From IMG/VR virus record IMGVR_UViG_3300020470_000133, positions 1-30,668 of that record: a DNA stretch of 30,668 nucleotides; one strand, given 5' to 3'. Below, one piece after another: positions 23,149-29,091 of this stretch. Below the pieces are notes generated by a model. It had not been told where the DNA came from. It ran no database searches and saw only the letters and a program-made list of their open reading frames with translations. How positions within the stretch are numbered: position 1 is the stretch's first letter; every line of letters starts with the position of its first letter. The position numbers and the translations under genes are program-made. This DNA comes from a virus.

Positions 23149-23383
23149 GAATCACCTTCTCCCAGTTACCGTTAACCTTAGCCAATTTTATTTGGTGACT
23201 GTATACGCTGCCAGCTTCATCGAAAAAACCCAGCTCGCTGCCTTTGGCATCTATTAGCATAGTTTTCTTAATGCCCTTGCCTTGCTTCGGAGATTCTAGA
23301 AGCTTTCCGCTGCATAAAATAAATGGATGCAGCTGGCTGCTTTTTATTTCCTGCCCTTTTTTTAGATCTTTAAACATTATCAT
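23135..23383 (-). CDS. 82-residue partner of the GP88-like gene
   Basis: A protein starting MIMFKDLKKGQEIKSSQLHP. An alternative ATG two codons in is equally possible. It has beta-like segments (FILCSGKLLES, KKTMLIDAKGSELGFFDEAG) and the end KVNGNWEKVIHAAS, suggesting a small barrel or beta-roll. Its composition matches the GC-richer GP88-like gene, which it overlaps, so the two probably travel together. A CAACTAACAAAAGG leader precedes it. Confidence 0.5.
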   Translation of the reverse strand: MIMFKDLKKGQEIKSSQLHPFILCSGKLLESPKQGKGIKKTMLIDAKGSELGFFDEAGSVYSHQIKLAKVNGNWEKVIHAAS

Positions 23384-23572
23384 TTTTTTACCTTTTGTTA
23401 GTTGATTTGCATCTTATTAACACGGGAGGCATGCAGCTGTCAAATTTTATTTTTAGAAGCTTCTGCTGCCATGACTCCAGGACCACCGGGACCAATAACC
23501 TGGAGAGCTGCTAAGAGCTGCCACGGTTCAAGGACCAATTGATAATTAGTTATAGTAATAAAGGTAAAAAAT

Positions 23573-23732
23573 TTGCATAGCAAAGTTTCACGCATGCGTA
23601 GGTATTAGTTATAGACAAAAGAAAAAAAAGTTGCATGGCAAAGTTTCACGCAATTCGCATACGTGAGTTTTAGTAATAGTAAAATGGTTTCAAAATTGCA
23701 TAGCAAAGTTTCACGCACCGATAGGTGCGTGA
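23573..23732. repeat. Array A: three copies of a TTGCATAGCAAAGTTTCACGCA dyad repeat
   Basis: Copies start at 23573, 23631 and 23696 (the middle one with CATGG for CATAG), spaced 58 and 65 bp. Each contains the dyad (T)TTGC-ATA-GCAA(A) followed by AGTTTCACGCA, and each is preceded by a TTAGTTATAG- or TTAGTAATAG-like segment. The third runs into a perfect 9-bp hairpin TCACGCACC-GATA-GGTGCGTGA (23711-23732), and the first into the palindrome ACGCATGCGT (23590-23599). They occupy the 356-bp gap 23384-23739. The remainder of that gap (23384-23540) is GCTGC-rich, with no gene seen. Confidence 0.8.
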
Positions 23733-23739
23733 GACGTGG

Positions 23740-24105
23740 TTATTGCGTCAAGATTTTTTGAAAAATTTTTTTTAAATTTTCGGAAGAATAGTCAAGTATC
23801 AAGGTTCTCGGTTCACGAACCAACCAAAGTTCAAAACGTTTGGGTTGTCTCTGCGAGAGTACCTCTCGCAAGATAAATGAAGTGCCTTTATTTTGATAAT
23901 GTTCTAAATGCCAATTAATCTGATACTTTGAAAGTCCTAAATTCTTGACATCATTCGACTTGAGTTCAATCCAAATACTTTTCCCATTTATCAACCAATA
24001 AACATCTGCAATTCCATTGATTGTATTACTTTCTATGCGAAAAATTTGACCTTTTAATTTTAATTTTTTGATACGTTGCCAAAGCAAACTTTCTGATTTT
24101 TTCAT
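23740..24105 (-). CDS. VRR-NUC / PD-(D/E)XK-type nuclease
   Basis: A 121-residue nuclease-like protein: ESLLWQRIKKLKLKGQIFRI, then NGIADVYWLINGKSIWIELK with D34, E47-x-K49 as the PD-(D/E)XK catalytic set, and KYQINWHLEH with Q62. This is the compact VRR-NUC/Holliday-junction-resolvase-like layout common in phages, acting in DNA processing or recombination. The chain is slightly longer than the minimal domain. It lies between a terminator upstream and the repeat array downstream, so it may be its own transcription unit with the dyad at 24107-24127 as control site. Confidence 0.75.
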   Translation of the reverse strand: MKKSESLLWQRIKKLKLKGQIFRIESNTINGIADVYWLINGKSIWIELKSNDVKNLGLSKYQINWHLEHYQNKGTSFILREVLSQRQPKRFELWLVREPRTLILDYSSENLKKIFQKILTQ

Positions 24106-24106
24106 T

Positions 24107-24127
24107 ATGTTATTAAGTCAATAACAT
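24107..24127. promoter_or_regulatory. Inverted repeat at the nuclease gene start
   Basis: ATGTTATT-AAGTC-AATAACAT has 8-bp arms and a 5-bp spacer. It sits immediately before the nuclease ATG (24105) and just after the terminator at 24128-24166. Its position makes it a candidate operator controlling the nuclease gene. Confidence 0.5.
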
Positions 24128-24166
24128 AAAAAAAGCCCTAACTCCACTCTCGCTTTGTTAGGGCTT
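24128..24166 (-). terminator. Rho-independent terminator after the 64-residue gene
   Basis: AAGCCCTAAC (24133-24142) pairs with GTTAGGGCTT (24157-24166) around a 14-nt loop. On the minus strand it is followed by a run of seven T (plus-strand A run 24128-24134). It ends the early-type run of small genes upstream and separates them from the nuclease gene. Confidence 0.88.
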
Positions 24167-24177
24167 AACTAGTCAAT

Positions 24178-24372
24178 TTAATGATAATATTTCTTATAAT
24201 GTTTATCAAGTGCCTTTTCAATTTTCTTTGTAAATGCGTATTTCTTCCACTCCTTAACAGATACAAAAAAACATTCTCTGCAATTAGAAAAATCTTTTAT
24301 AAAATCTGCAAAGGTTCCATTGTACAAAGGATTAATCTTTTTTGCTCTTATAAATATTTGTCTTAAAGTCAT
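24178..24372 (-). CDS. 64-residue basic hypothetical protein
   Basis: A protein starting MTLRQIFIRAKKINPLYNGT, with FIKDFSNCRECFFVSVKEWK and a Lys/Tyr/His-rich end. A CxxC pair (residues 31 and 34) is present but isolated. It shares bases with the preceding stop (TAATG) and is the last gene before a strong terminator. Confidence 0.55.
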   Translation of the reverse strand: MTLRQIFIRAKKINPLYNGTFADFIKDFSNCRECFFVSVKEWKKYAFTKKIEKALDKHYKKYYH

Positions 24373-24617
24373 TAATCCCTAAAACAAGGAATACAACCAA
24401 GTTCAGTAATATTTGTAAAAATACTTCCACTTTCGTTTCCCTCATCATCTGCACTTGGTGTCAAAACTGTTCCATTGTCCAAATGTATTTCACATGGTTG
24501 AAAACTCCAACCAAACAATCTGTCAGTTTCTTTTGGACTTAACCATTCAACTTTAACAATCTTTCTTCCTACTAAATGTTTATTTACTAAATTTTGCCAA
24601 TATTTATCTTTTGCCAT
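24372..24617 (-). CDS. Small conserved phage protein
   Basis: An 81-residue protein: MAKDKYWQNLVNKHLVGRKI, then the core CEIHLDNGTVLTPSADDEGN and SGSIFTNITELGCIPCF. The xLDNGTxLxPSxDDEGN pattern recurs in small phage proteins of unknown function. The start follows AAAAAAGGAGTAATAATG, an ideal ribosome binding site. It belongs to a run of short early-type genes. Confidence 0.65.
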   Translation of the reverse strand: MAKDKYWQNLVNKHLVGRKIVKVEWLSPKETDRLFGWSFQPCEIHLDNGTVLTPSADDEGNESGSIFTNITELGCIPCFRD

Positions 24618-24619
24618 TA

Positions 24620-24835
24620 TTACTCCTTTTTTGCCATAGCACTTATTTTATTTAATTGAACATCAAGATTAGTTGCATAATCCCAAACAATAATAAATCG
24701 TTCCAACCAATTAACTTGTTTTGGTGTTAGTTTGGAATTCCACATAATCTCTTCATCTGCACTTCCCAATGGCGATAGATTTTCTCTATCGCCAAAGTTT
24801 TTATATATTTTTACAAGTGTTTCAATACTAACCAT
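24620..24835 (-). CDS. 71-residue hypothetical protein
   Basis: A protein starting MVSIETLVKIYKNFGDRENL, with a helix-rich C-terminal half (LTPKQVNWLERFIIVWDYAT). It overlaps the preceding gene by 8 nt and lies 2 nt from the next. No motif was recognised. Confidence 0.55.
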   Translation of the reverse strand: MVSIETLVKIYKNFGDRENLSPLGSADEEIMWNSKLTPKQVNWLERFIIVWDYATNLDVQLNKISAMAKKE

Positions 24836-25439
24836 TTGGTAGTGCTTTTATTGTTTCACTTGGAATTGTCATATTAATTTGAGTTTGTTTAGCAATCAAA
24901 GATATTTGTTTTAATACCTCTGAACCAATCATATCACTATGTAATAAATCAGTTGCTTTTTCTTCCAACTCATCAAGCATTTGCAATTCTTTTCCTTTTT
25001 TAGAATTATAAAATGCTTTTCTTGTTTCTATCTTACATTGATCTTTTAAATAATTATCAACTTTATCTTTAAGATCATATATTTTATCATCATAATTATA
25101 TTTTGGTATATCGTAAAGTTCCCAATTACGAGTTTCTGCCCAATTTCCTAATTTATCACTTAAGACTTTAAAGAATTTTTTAACTTGTTCTCTTTTTTCT
25201 TCAAGTCTCTTTTGATAGTTTTTAGAATAATCGTTAAACTCTTTTTCAACTTTCAGATACTTTTCAATATCTTTTTCAACTCCTAATCTTTTTACAAAAG
25301 TTGGAAAGTTCTTTTGAGTTGTTTCGTTTATTTCTGCTTGATGTAGAGATTCAATGGTGCTTTTCTTTTCTCTGAACTTACGAGAAAGTTTATTTGACCA
25401 ATATTCTCTATTGTCTTTACTTATTTGTTTATTACTCAT
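24828..25439 (-). CDS. 203-residue coiled-coil hypothetical protein
   Basis: A highly charged, mainly helical protein (YLKVEKEFNDYSKNYQKRLE, QVKKFFKVLSDKLGNWAETR) ending TQINMTIPSETIKALPNG. No enzymatic motif is visible. Its leader carries AACAAACTAACAAATACAAG followed by GAGCAATAATG, and further upstream a bulged inverted repeat (25466-25509), so it probably starts an mRNA segment. Confidence 0.55.
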   Translation of the reverse strand: MSNKQISKDNREYWSNKLSRKFREKKSTIESLHQAEINETTQKNFPTFVKRLGVEKDIEKYLKVEKEFNDYSKNYQKRLEEKREQVKKFFKVLSDKLGNWAETRNWELYDIPKYNYDDKIYDLKDKVDNYLKDQCKIETRKAFYNSKKGKELQMLDELEEKATDLLHSDMIGSEVLKQISLIAKQTQINMTIPSETIKALPNG

Positions 25440-25465
25440 TATTGCTCCTTGTATTTGTTAGTTTG

Positions 25466-25509
25466 TTGTGGTGCTTTTGTTAGGTCAATCCCCACTACTA
25501 ACACCACAA
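25466..25509 (-). promoter_or_regulatory. Bulged inverted repeat in the leader of the 203-residue gene
   Basis: TTGTGGT and GTTAG (25466-25472, 25479-25483) pair with CTAAC and ACCACAA (25498-25509), leaving a six-base bulge and a 14-base loop. It lies between the stop of the gene at 25559 and the start at 25439. No U-tract follows, so a leader structure or operator is more likely than a terminator. Confidence 0.4.
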
Positions 25510-25558
25510 GATTATTTTTATTTTATAACAGTTGTTAAAAATAATCAAAAAATTCTTT

Positions 25559-26059
25559 TTAACCAATAGTAAATCCACCACTATTTTTACAGAATTCAGA
25601 AAATTCTTTTACGTTTTCTTCTGTAAATGGGTAAGAACCATCACTATTTCTTTTGTTATAAATCTCTTCCCATTTATCGTGATCTTCTTTTGGAAAATCT
25701 TTTGGTGCAAGACCTATATCATTTAATCGTGTTTGTACTTCTTCACAATGTTTTTCAAGTTCCTTTTCAACTTGTTCATTGTGTTTTTCTATTTTTTCTC
25801 TTCTCTTTTCCCATGCTTGAGCAAACTTTTTACAATGACCACTTGCAATTAAATGATCTAATTGTTTTGCGATCTGCTCTGCTTGTGCTTTTGGTACTTC
25901 ATGACAATCGTTATAGTGCCAACTCTCTTGATCTTTTTCATCTATTACTTTTGTCTCTTCAAGTACATATTGTGCTAAAGGTCGCCAATACCAAACGTTG
26001 TTTCTAAAGTATTCGCCCTTTTCATTTTTTGGATTTAAACCACTTATATCAAAACCCAT
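25559..26059 (-). CDS. Conserved phage hypothetical protein
   Basis: A 166-residue protein starting MGFDISGLNPKNEKGEYFRN, with NVWYWRPLAQYVLE and a long charged helix (CKKFAQAWEKRREKIEKHNE), ending GSYPFTEENVKEFSEFCKNS. The opening GFDxxGLNPK...YFRNNVWYWRPL pattern recurs in phage early regions; its function is unknown. The start follows AAGGAGCAATAATG and the shared AACAAACTAA leader. Confidence 0.65.
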   Translation of the reverse strand: MGFDISGLNPKNEKGEYFRNNVWYWRPLAQYVLEETKVIDEKDQESWHYNDCHEVPKAQAEQIAKQLDHLIASGHCKKFAQAWEKRREKIEKHNEQVEKELEKHCEEVQTRLNDIGLAPKDFPKEDHDKWEEIYNKRNSDGSYPFTEENVKEFSEFCKNSGGFTIG

Positions 26060-26205
26060 TATTGCTCCTTTTTTAGTTTGTTAATTTTAGAATAAAGAAC
26101 TTTTAACTCATTACTAATTTTTTTATATTCATCAGTTTTTTTATATTTTAAGATTTCTTCATTTAAGACTTTTTGAAATTTTAAAATTTTTTGTTTTTTA
26201 TTCAT
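26059..26205 (-). CDS. 48-residue charged helical ORF (tentative)
   Basis: An ATG at 26205 opens 48 codons to TAA at 26059: MNKKQKILKFQKVLNEEILK, continuing as a Lys/Glu helix to KINKLKKEQ. Its stop shares one base with the next ATG. However, the last codons coincide with the AACAAACTAA leader and ribosome binding site found before other genes, so part of its coding appearance may be a by-product of that leader. Confidence 0.4.
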   Translation of the reverse strand: MNKKQKILKFQKVLNEEILKYKKTDEYKKISNELKVLYSKINKLKKEQ

Positions 26206-26241
26206 TCCTTTACTTATCCCATGATGATAAGATATGCAAGT

Positions 26242-26352
26242 CTATAATTTAAAGAAAAAAGACAATAATAACCAACCAAAAAAGGCTATAAAAAACGTAG
26301 GTATTGGATAAGCAATACAAAAATATAATATATGTGCGAAAAGATTTCCCAT
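26242..26352 (-). CDS. 36-residue membrane peptide (tentative)
   Basis: An ATG at 26352 opens 36 codons to TAG at 26242: MGNLFAHILYFCIAYPIPTF, then FIAFFGWLLLSFFFKL. Almost the whole chain is hydrophobic, as in a single-pass or hairpin membrane peptide. No strong ribosome binding site precedes it and AT-rich sequence can give such frames by chance. Confidence 0.35.
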   Translation of the reverse strand: MGNLFAHILYFCIAYPIPTFFIAFFGWLLLSFFFKL

Positions 26353-26388
26353 GAAAATAAGATATAAAGAGTAATTTTTTAATTACAA

Positions 26389-26700
26389 CTATATTTTTTT
26401 TATTTCTTTAATTACTGAATTAGGAATTAATGTTGTATTTCCAATAGTCTCTATTCTTTTCTTATCTTCTGACAATGAATAATCGCCAAATATTCTTGTA
26501 ATGCCTTTTGATTGAGATAACAAGTGTCCTTTTGTAATACAAGTTGCAAGATCAGAATTTTTTATTTGTTCAAAACTACTCCAACTGCTATCGCTAACAA
26601 TATCAAACCACTCGCAAGAAACCATTGGATATTTTTCAATTTCTGAATTTATTTTTTTAGGTATTAAAATTTTTTTACTTTTTCTTTTTACCTTTTTCAT
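26389..26700 (-). CDS. Small conserved phage protein
   Basis: A 103-residue protein with a basic N-terminus (MKKVKRKSKKILIPKKINSE), then CEWFDIVSDSSWSSFEQIKN, an ATCITKGHLLSQS strand, and NTTLIPNSVIKEIKKI at the end. The W-x-D-I ... S-W ... G-x-L-L ... I-P-x-x-V-I pattern recurs in small phage proteins of unknown role. The ATG lies 6 bp from array B, so the repeats probably control it. Confidence 0.6.
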   Translation of the reverse strand: MKKVKRKSKKILIPKKINSEIEKYPMVSCEWFDIVSDSSWSSFEQIKNSDLATCITKGHLLSQSKGITRIFGDYSLSEDKKRIETIGNTTLIPNSVIKEIKKI

Positions 26701-26706
26701 AATTTT

Positions 26707-26800
26707 TTACATAGTAAAGTTTTAGGAATATGAAAAAATATTACATAGTAAAGTTTCAGGAATATGAAAATTTTTTACATAGTAAAGTTTTAGCAATATC
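26707..26800. repeat. Array B: three copies of a TTACATAGTAAAGTTTYAG repeat at 34-bp period
   Basis: Copies start at 26707, 26741 and 26775, exactly 34 bp apart. Each has the dyad TTTAC-ATA-GTAAA (first base A in the middle copy) followed by GTTT(T/C)AG(G/C)AATAT. The array is the same element as array A with R and Y exchanged symmetrically (GC pairs replaced by AT pairs). It fills the gap between the 103-residue gene and terS. The period is not a multiple of three, so coding does not explain it. Confidence 0.85.
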
Positions 26801-26895
26801 ATTTCTTCTCCTTAATTAAAATTGAAACAATACCTACTGAGCTGTTTAAATGTTTGTTGTGAACCTCATTAAACACTTGCATCCAATTCCCGGTC

Positions 26896-27402
26896 TTAAC
26901 CAATCTCTTCTGGCGTAACGTCAATGATGTTTTTGGCCTCTCCGATTTTACCTTCAAGTTCGGATAACCTTTTCTCCAATTGTTCACGACTCATTCCCTC
27001 CAACCCAACATGTGTTACTTCTTTCTTATCTACAAACATACCAGCCATTTGGCCTGATCTGAATTCTGCATTTACAGCTACTGCATACTGTTTTTTGTCT
27101 TCTGCTTTTTTACTTAAAGTTTCAAATCTTTTATACTTTTTTAATTTATCACCTTCATGTTTTTTTAATTCTTGGTTGTACTTCATTTCCATGTATCTGA
27201 CTACATGTGGGTTCTTATTTGGATCTGTGAGTCTAGAGGCAATTTCTGTTGGTCCTTCAGGTTTGTTAGATTTGTATCCAGCTCTTCTTGCAGCTTCTAC
27301 TTTGGTTATCTCTCCCCAATTGCTAACATATATATCTACAAAAGCTTTTTGCTTTAAAGTTAACTCAGAGGTTGATTTCAATACGTTTTTTCTTTTTGCC
27401 AT
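26896..27402 (-). CDS. terS: Terminase small subunit
   Basis: A 168-residue protein with an N-terminal helix-turn-helix region (ELTLKQKAFVDIYVSNWGEI, TKVEAARRAGYKS), a conserved PTEIASRLTDPNKNPHVVRY segment, and a C-terminal oligomerisation helix with EGMSREQLEKRLSELEGKIG. These are the features of phage small terminases, which bind the packaging site and present DNA to TerL. Unusually it is about 5.6 kb upstream of terL, with early-type genes in between. An AGAGGT site precedes the ATG, which faces an operator-rich region. Confidence 0.82.
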   Translation of the reverse strand: MAKRKNVLKSTSELTLKQKAFVDIYVSNWGEITKVEAARRAGYKSNKPEGPTEIASRLTDPNKNPHVVRYMEMKYNQELKKHEGDKLKKYKRFETLSKKAEDKKQYAVAVNAEFRSGQMAGMFVDKKEVTHVGLEGMSREQLEKRLSELEGKIGEAKNIIDVTPEEIG

Positions 27403-27497
27403 CTTGACCTCTTATATCACAATTTCTCCTAATACTCTTCCTTACAAACATTTTTTTATAAAAATTTTTGCACTTTTGACGTCCTCTGTAGTAATTT

Positions 27498-27589
27498 TTC
27501 CTGGTATTACTAGGAATTTTCCTAGTGTTTTCCTAGTTGATTTTGCTCTAGAAGTGTTGATTTATATAGTATTTTCCTAGTTTCCTAGT
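27498..27589. promoter_or_regulatory. Cluster of TTCCTAGT operator-like boxes
   Basis: Five exact TTCCTAGT boxes lie at 27509 (reverse), 27519, 27530, 27574 and 27582, with a near copy TTCCTGGT at 27498. The first pair forms ACTAGGAA-TT-TTCCTAGT, a perfect dyad. Spacings of 10-11 bp put several on one face of the helix. They lie in the 395-bp divergent gap 27403-27797 between terS and the plus-strand gene, which otherwise holds AT-rich sequence and the dyad at 27686. Confidence 0.7.
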
Positions 27590-27685
27590 ATTTTTCATGT
27601 TTTACATATTTTTTTATTTTTTGTTTGTAAGAAAGTGCATTAGGAAAGTGGTCCGAGAGCCGAGAGCCTTGCTGCCCTATCCCCT

Positions 27686-27705
27686 ACATTAGAATCATTC
27701 TAAAC
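27686..27705. promoter_or_regulatory. 20-bp dyad element, copy 2
   Basis: ACATTAGAATCATTCTAAAC contains the perfect dyad TTAGAAT-C-ATTCTAA and matches the copy at 22433 in 19 of 20 bases. It lies about 92 bp upstream of the plus-strand regulator-like gene. Its shape recalls Fur/Irr-family boxes of alphaproteobacteria (TTAGAAnnnTTCTAA), but a phage-encoded regulator is equally possible. Confidence 0.55.
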
Positions 27706-27797
27706 AGATAAAAGGACACTATAGATGTACACCACAATTAGGTGCCACTTACGGCTACATGGCCATTCTATAAACAATCACAAACAAAGGAGGATTA

Positions 27798-28196
27798 ATG
27801 ATTATAGAAAAAAATACCAATAAAAATAACCTACAATATGCAACCCCTGAGTTAAGACAAAGGACCAATGAGCACTTAGACTCAGTAATTATGCATACTT
27901 TTATGAGACTTTCTCATCTAAAAAAAGATGCCGATGGCTTTAAAAGTTTATATTTACATATGGGACATTTTACAATCGTATATGGAATATGGGTATGGAT
28001 ACCAATAAAACAGAGAAATCATCATTGGTTCACGTCCAAAGACCTTAAAGCTGCAATCCTAAAATACTTAGGATTTGACATGGCCATCTGTAATATTACC
28101 AAATATTTAGATGATTTATGTCGTTTAGGTTTAATGGAAATTAAACTAAAAGGCAGATCCTATAGATATAGGGTAAAGCCTTTACAAAGCAAGTAA
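27798..28196 (+). CDS. Winged-helix-like protein, candidate regulator; only plus-strand gene
   Basis: A 132-residue protein starting after AAAGGAGGATTA, a very strong ribosome binding site. The N-terminal half is helical (ELRQRTNEHLDSVIMHTFMR, then HMGHFTIVYGIWVWIPIKQR). Residues 75-125 (FTSKDLKAAILKYLGF, ITKYLDDLCRLGLMEIKLKG, RSYRYRVKP) read like a winged helix-turn-helix with its beta wing. It is transcribed against all other genes, faces a cluster of TTCCTAGT boxes and has its own terminator. A transcriptional switch role is inferred; the wHTH fold is by eye. Confidence 0.65.
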   Translation: MIIEKNTNKNNLQYATPELRQRTNEHLDSVIMHTFMRLSHLKKDADGFKSLYLHMGHFTIVYGIWVWIPIKQRNHHWFTSKDLKAAILKYLGFDMAICNITKYLDDLCRLGLMEIKLKGRSYRYRVKPLQSK

Positions 28197-28262
28197 AAAC
28201 TATTAATAATTAAGAGTATTTATTTTTTTTTCATTAATAAATGCCTTTTTTGTTAGTTAACT

Positions 28263-28303
28263 AGAGCCCAGGTTTTTTATCATCTCCCTGGGCTCTTTTT
28301 TTT
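28263..28303 (+). terminator. Rho-independent terminator of the plus-strand gene
   Basis: AGAGCCCAGG (28263-28272) pairs with CCTGGGCTCT (28287-28296) around a 14-nt loop, followed by eight T (28296-28303). It lies 67 bp after the stop of the plus-strand gene, within the 246-bp convergent gap 28197-28442, where no other gene is seen. Minus-strand RNA would form the stem without a U-tract. Confidence 0.9.
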
Positions 28304-28442
28304 ACTTGAAATTAATATTTAAACGTATATCTATAAGGGATGTTTCATATTAATCATATGATTCCTTTCTGCTTAGAGGGTGGCGATTGCTCCCTGCCCT
28401 CTAAGTTTAAATTCTACTATCCACCATGACTATGATCTTTTA

Positions 28443-28886
28443 CTAATTTCCTGCCTCAAAATTTCGCAAAAAATTTTCTACATAAACATTATCAGCTAAC
28501 ATAATCTGCTTTCTCTTATTCTCTAAATTACGTCTTAAAGTTTTACGCAGCTCTTGATTAGGTTCTTTTTTAAGTCGTTGAAATAATTCATTATATTCAA
28601 ACCATAAAAAATGTTTTCTTTTAAATTTAATATCTCCTTTTTTAAGAGCTTTATAATATCGGTATCGAACATCATCAGGTTCCCATCCAGCCCACCAACA
28701 AATTTGATCAAAGTCTTTAGATCTTGCTATCCAAAAATGTGCATCAGTTTTATTTAATGATGACTTTCTATCTCCAGCTTCAATTCTACAATCTTCAAAC
28801 GCATTTAAAATTACATGTCGCCACAACTTCTGTTCATTATTAATATGATTCTCAGCTAAAATATCTGCAGTAATTTTAGTGCCCAT
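28443..28886 (-). CDS. 147-residue conserved phage hypothetical protein
   Basis: The ATG at 28886 (MGTKITADILAENHINNEQK) is preferred to a longer frame from 28985, which would overlap the previous gene by 110 nt. The protein has LWRHVILNAFEDC, then AHFWIARSKDFDQICWWAGW and EPDDVRYRYYKALKKGDIKF, a charged C-terminal helix and the end FLRNFEAGN. The ICWWAGWxPxxVxxRY stretch is found in small phage proteins; function unknown. It is the last minus-strand gene before the convergent terminator region. Confidence 0.6.
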   Translation of the reverse strand: MGTKITADILAENHINNEQKLWRHVILNAFEDCRIEAGDRKSSLNKTDAHFWIARSKDFDQICWWAGWEPDDVRYRYYKALKKGDIKFKRKHFLWFEYNELFQRLKKEPNQELRKTLRRNLENKRKQIMLADNVYVENFLRNFEAGN

Positions 28887-29091
28887 AAGTCTTAACAAGT
28901 CTGGAGAGTAAATCACGATAGTGGCCTTTCGAATTTTTAAAATTAAATCGAGTAGCGACCTCGTAGTGTTCTTGAACATCCTCAATTAAATGAGTGATAG
29001 CTGCGCCTTGTAAGTTCTCATCTTTTATGTGATCATTTATTTCTTTTAAATCTAAAATCATTTCACTCTTAGTATAGTTATCAGGCATCAT
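28876..29091 (-). CDS. 71-residue hypothetical protein
   Basis: A protein starting MMPDNYTKSEMILDLKEIND; either of the two first Met codons may start it. It is charged and helical (AAITHLIEDVQEHYEVATRF), ending LSRLVKTYGH. It overlaps both neighbours by about 11 nt. No motif was recognised. Confidence 0.55.
   Translation of the reverse strand: MMPDNYTKSEMILDLKEINDHIKDENLQGAAITHLIEDVQEHYEVATRFNFKNSKGHYRDLLSRLVKTYGH

Noticed and set aside
25627-26007. Plus-strand frame of 126 codons opposite the conserved gene at 25559
   Set aside because: Rich in Leu/Phe/His as expected from reading a Lys/Glu-rich gene backwards; no ribosome site.
23573-26800. CRISPR array interpretation of the repeat arrays
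   Set aside because: Only three copies each, repeats contain short dyads, spacers are similar AT-rich sequence rather than unique, and no cas genes are present.
26799-26987. 62-codon frame overlapping the end of terS
   Set aside because: Most of it lies inside terS in another frame; only the final 27 codons are plausible and are described as a tentative micro-ORF.
26924-27580. Plus-strand open frame of about 218 codons opposite terS
   Set aside because: It is antisense to a well-supported small terminase gene, runs into the operator-rich gap, has no ribosome binding site and no recognisable domain.
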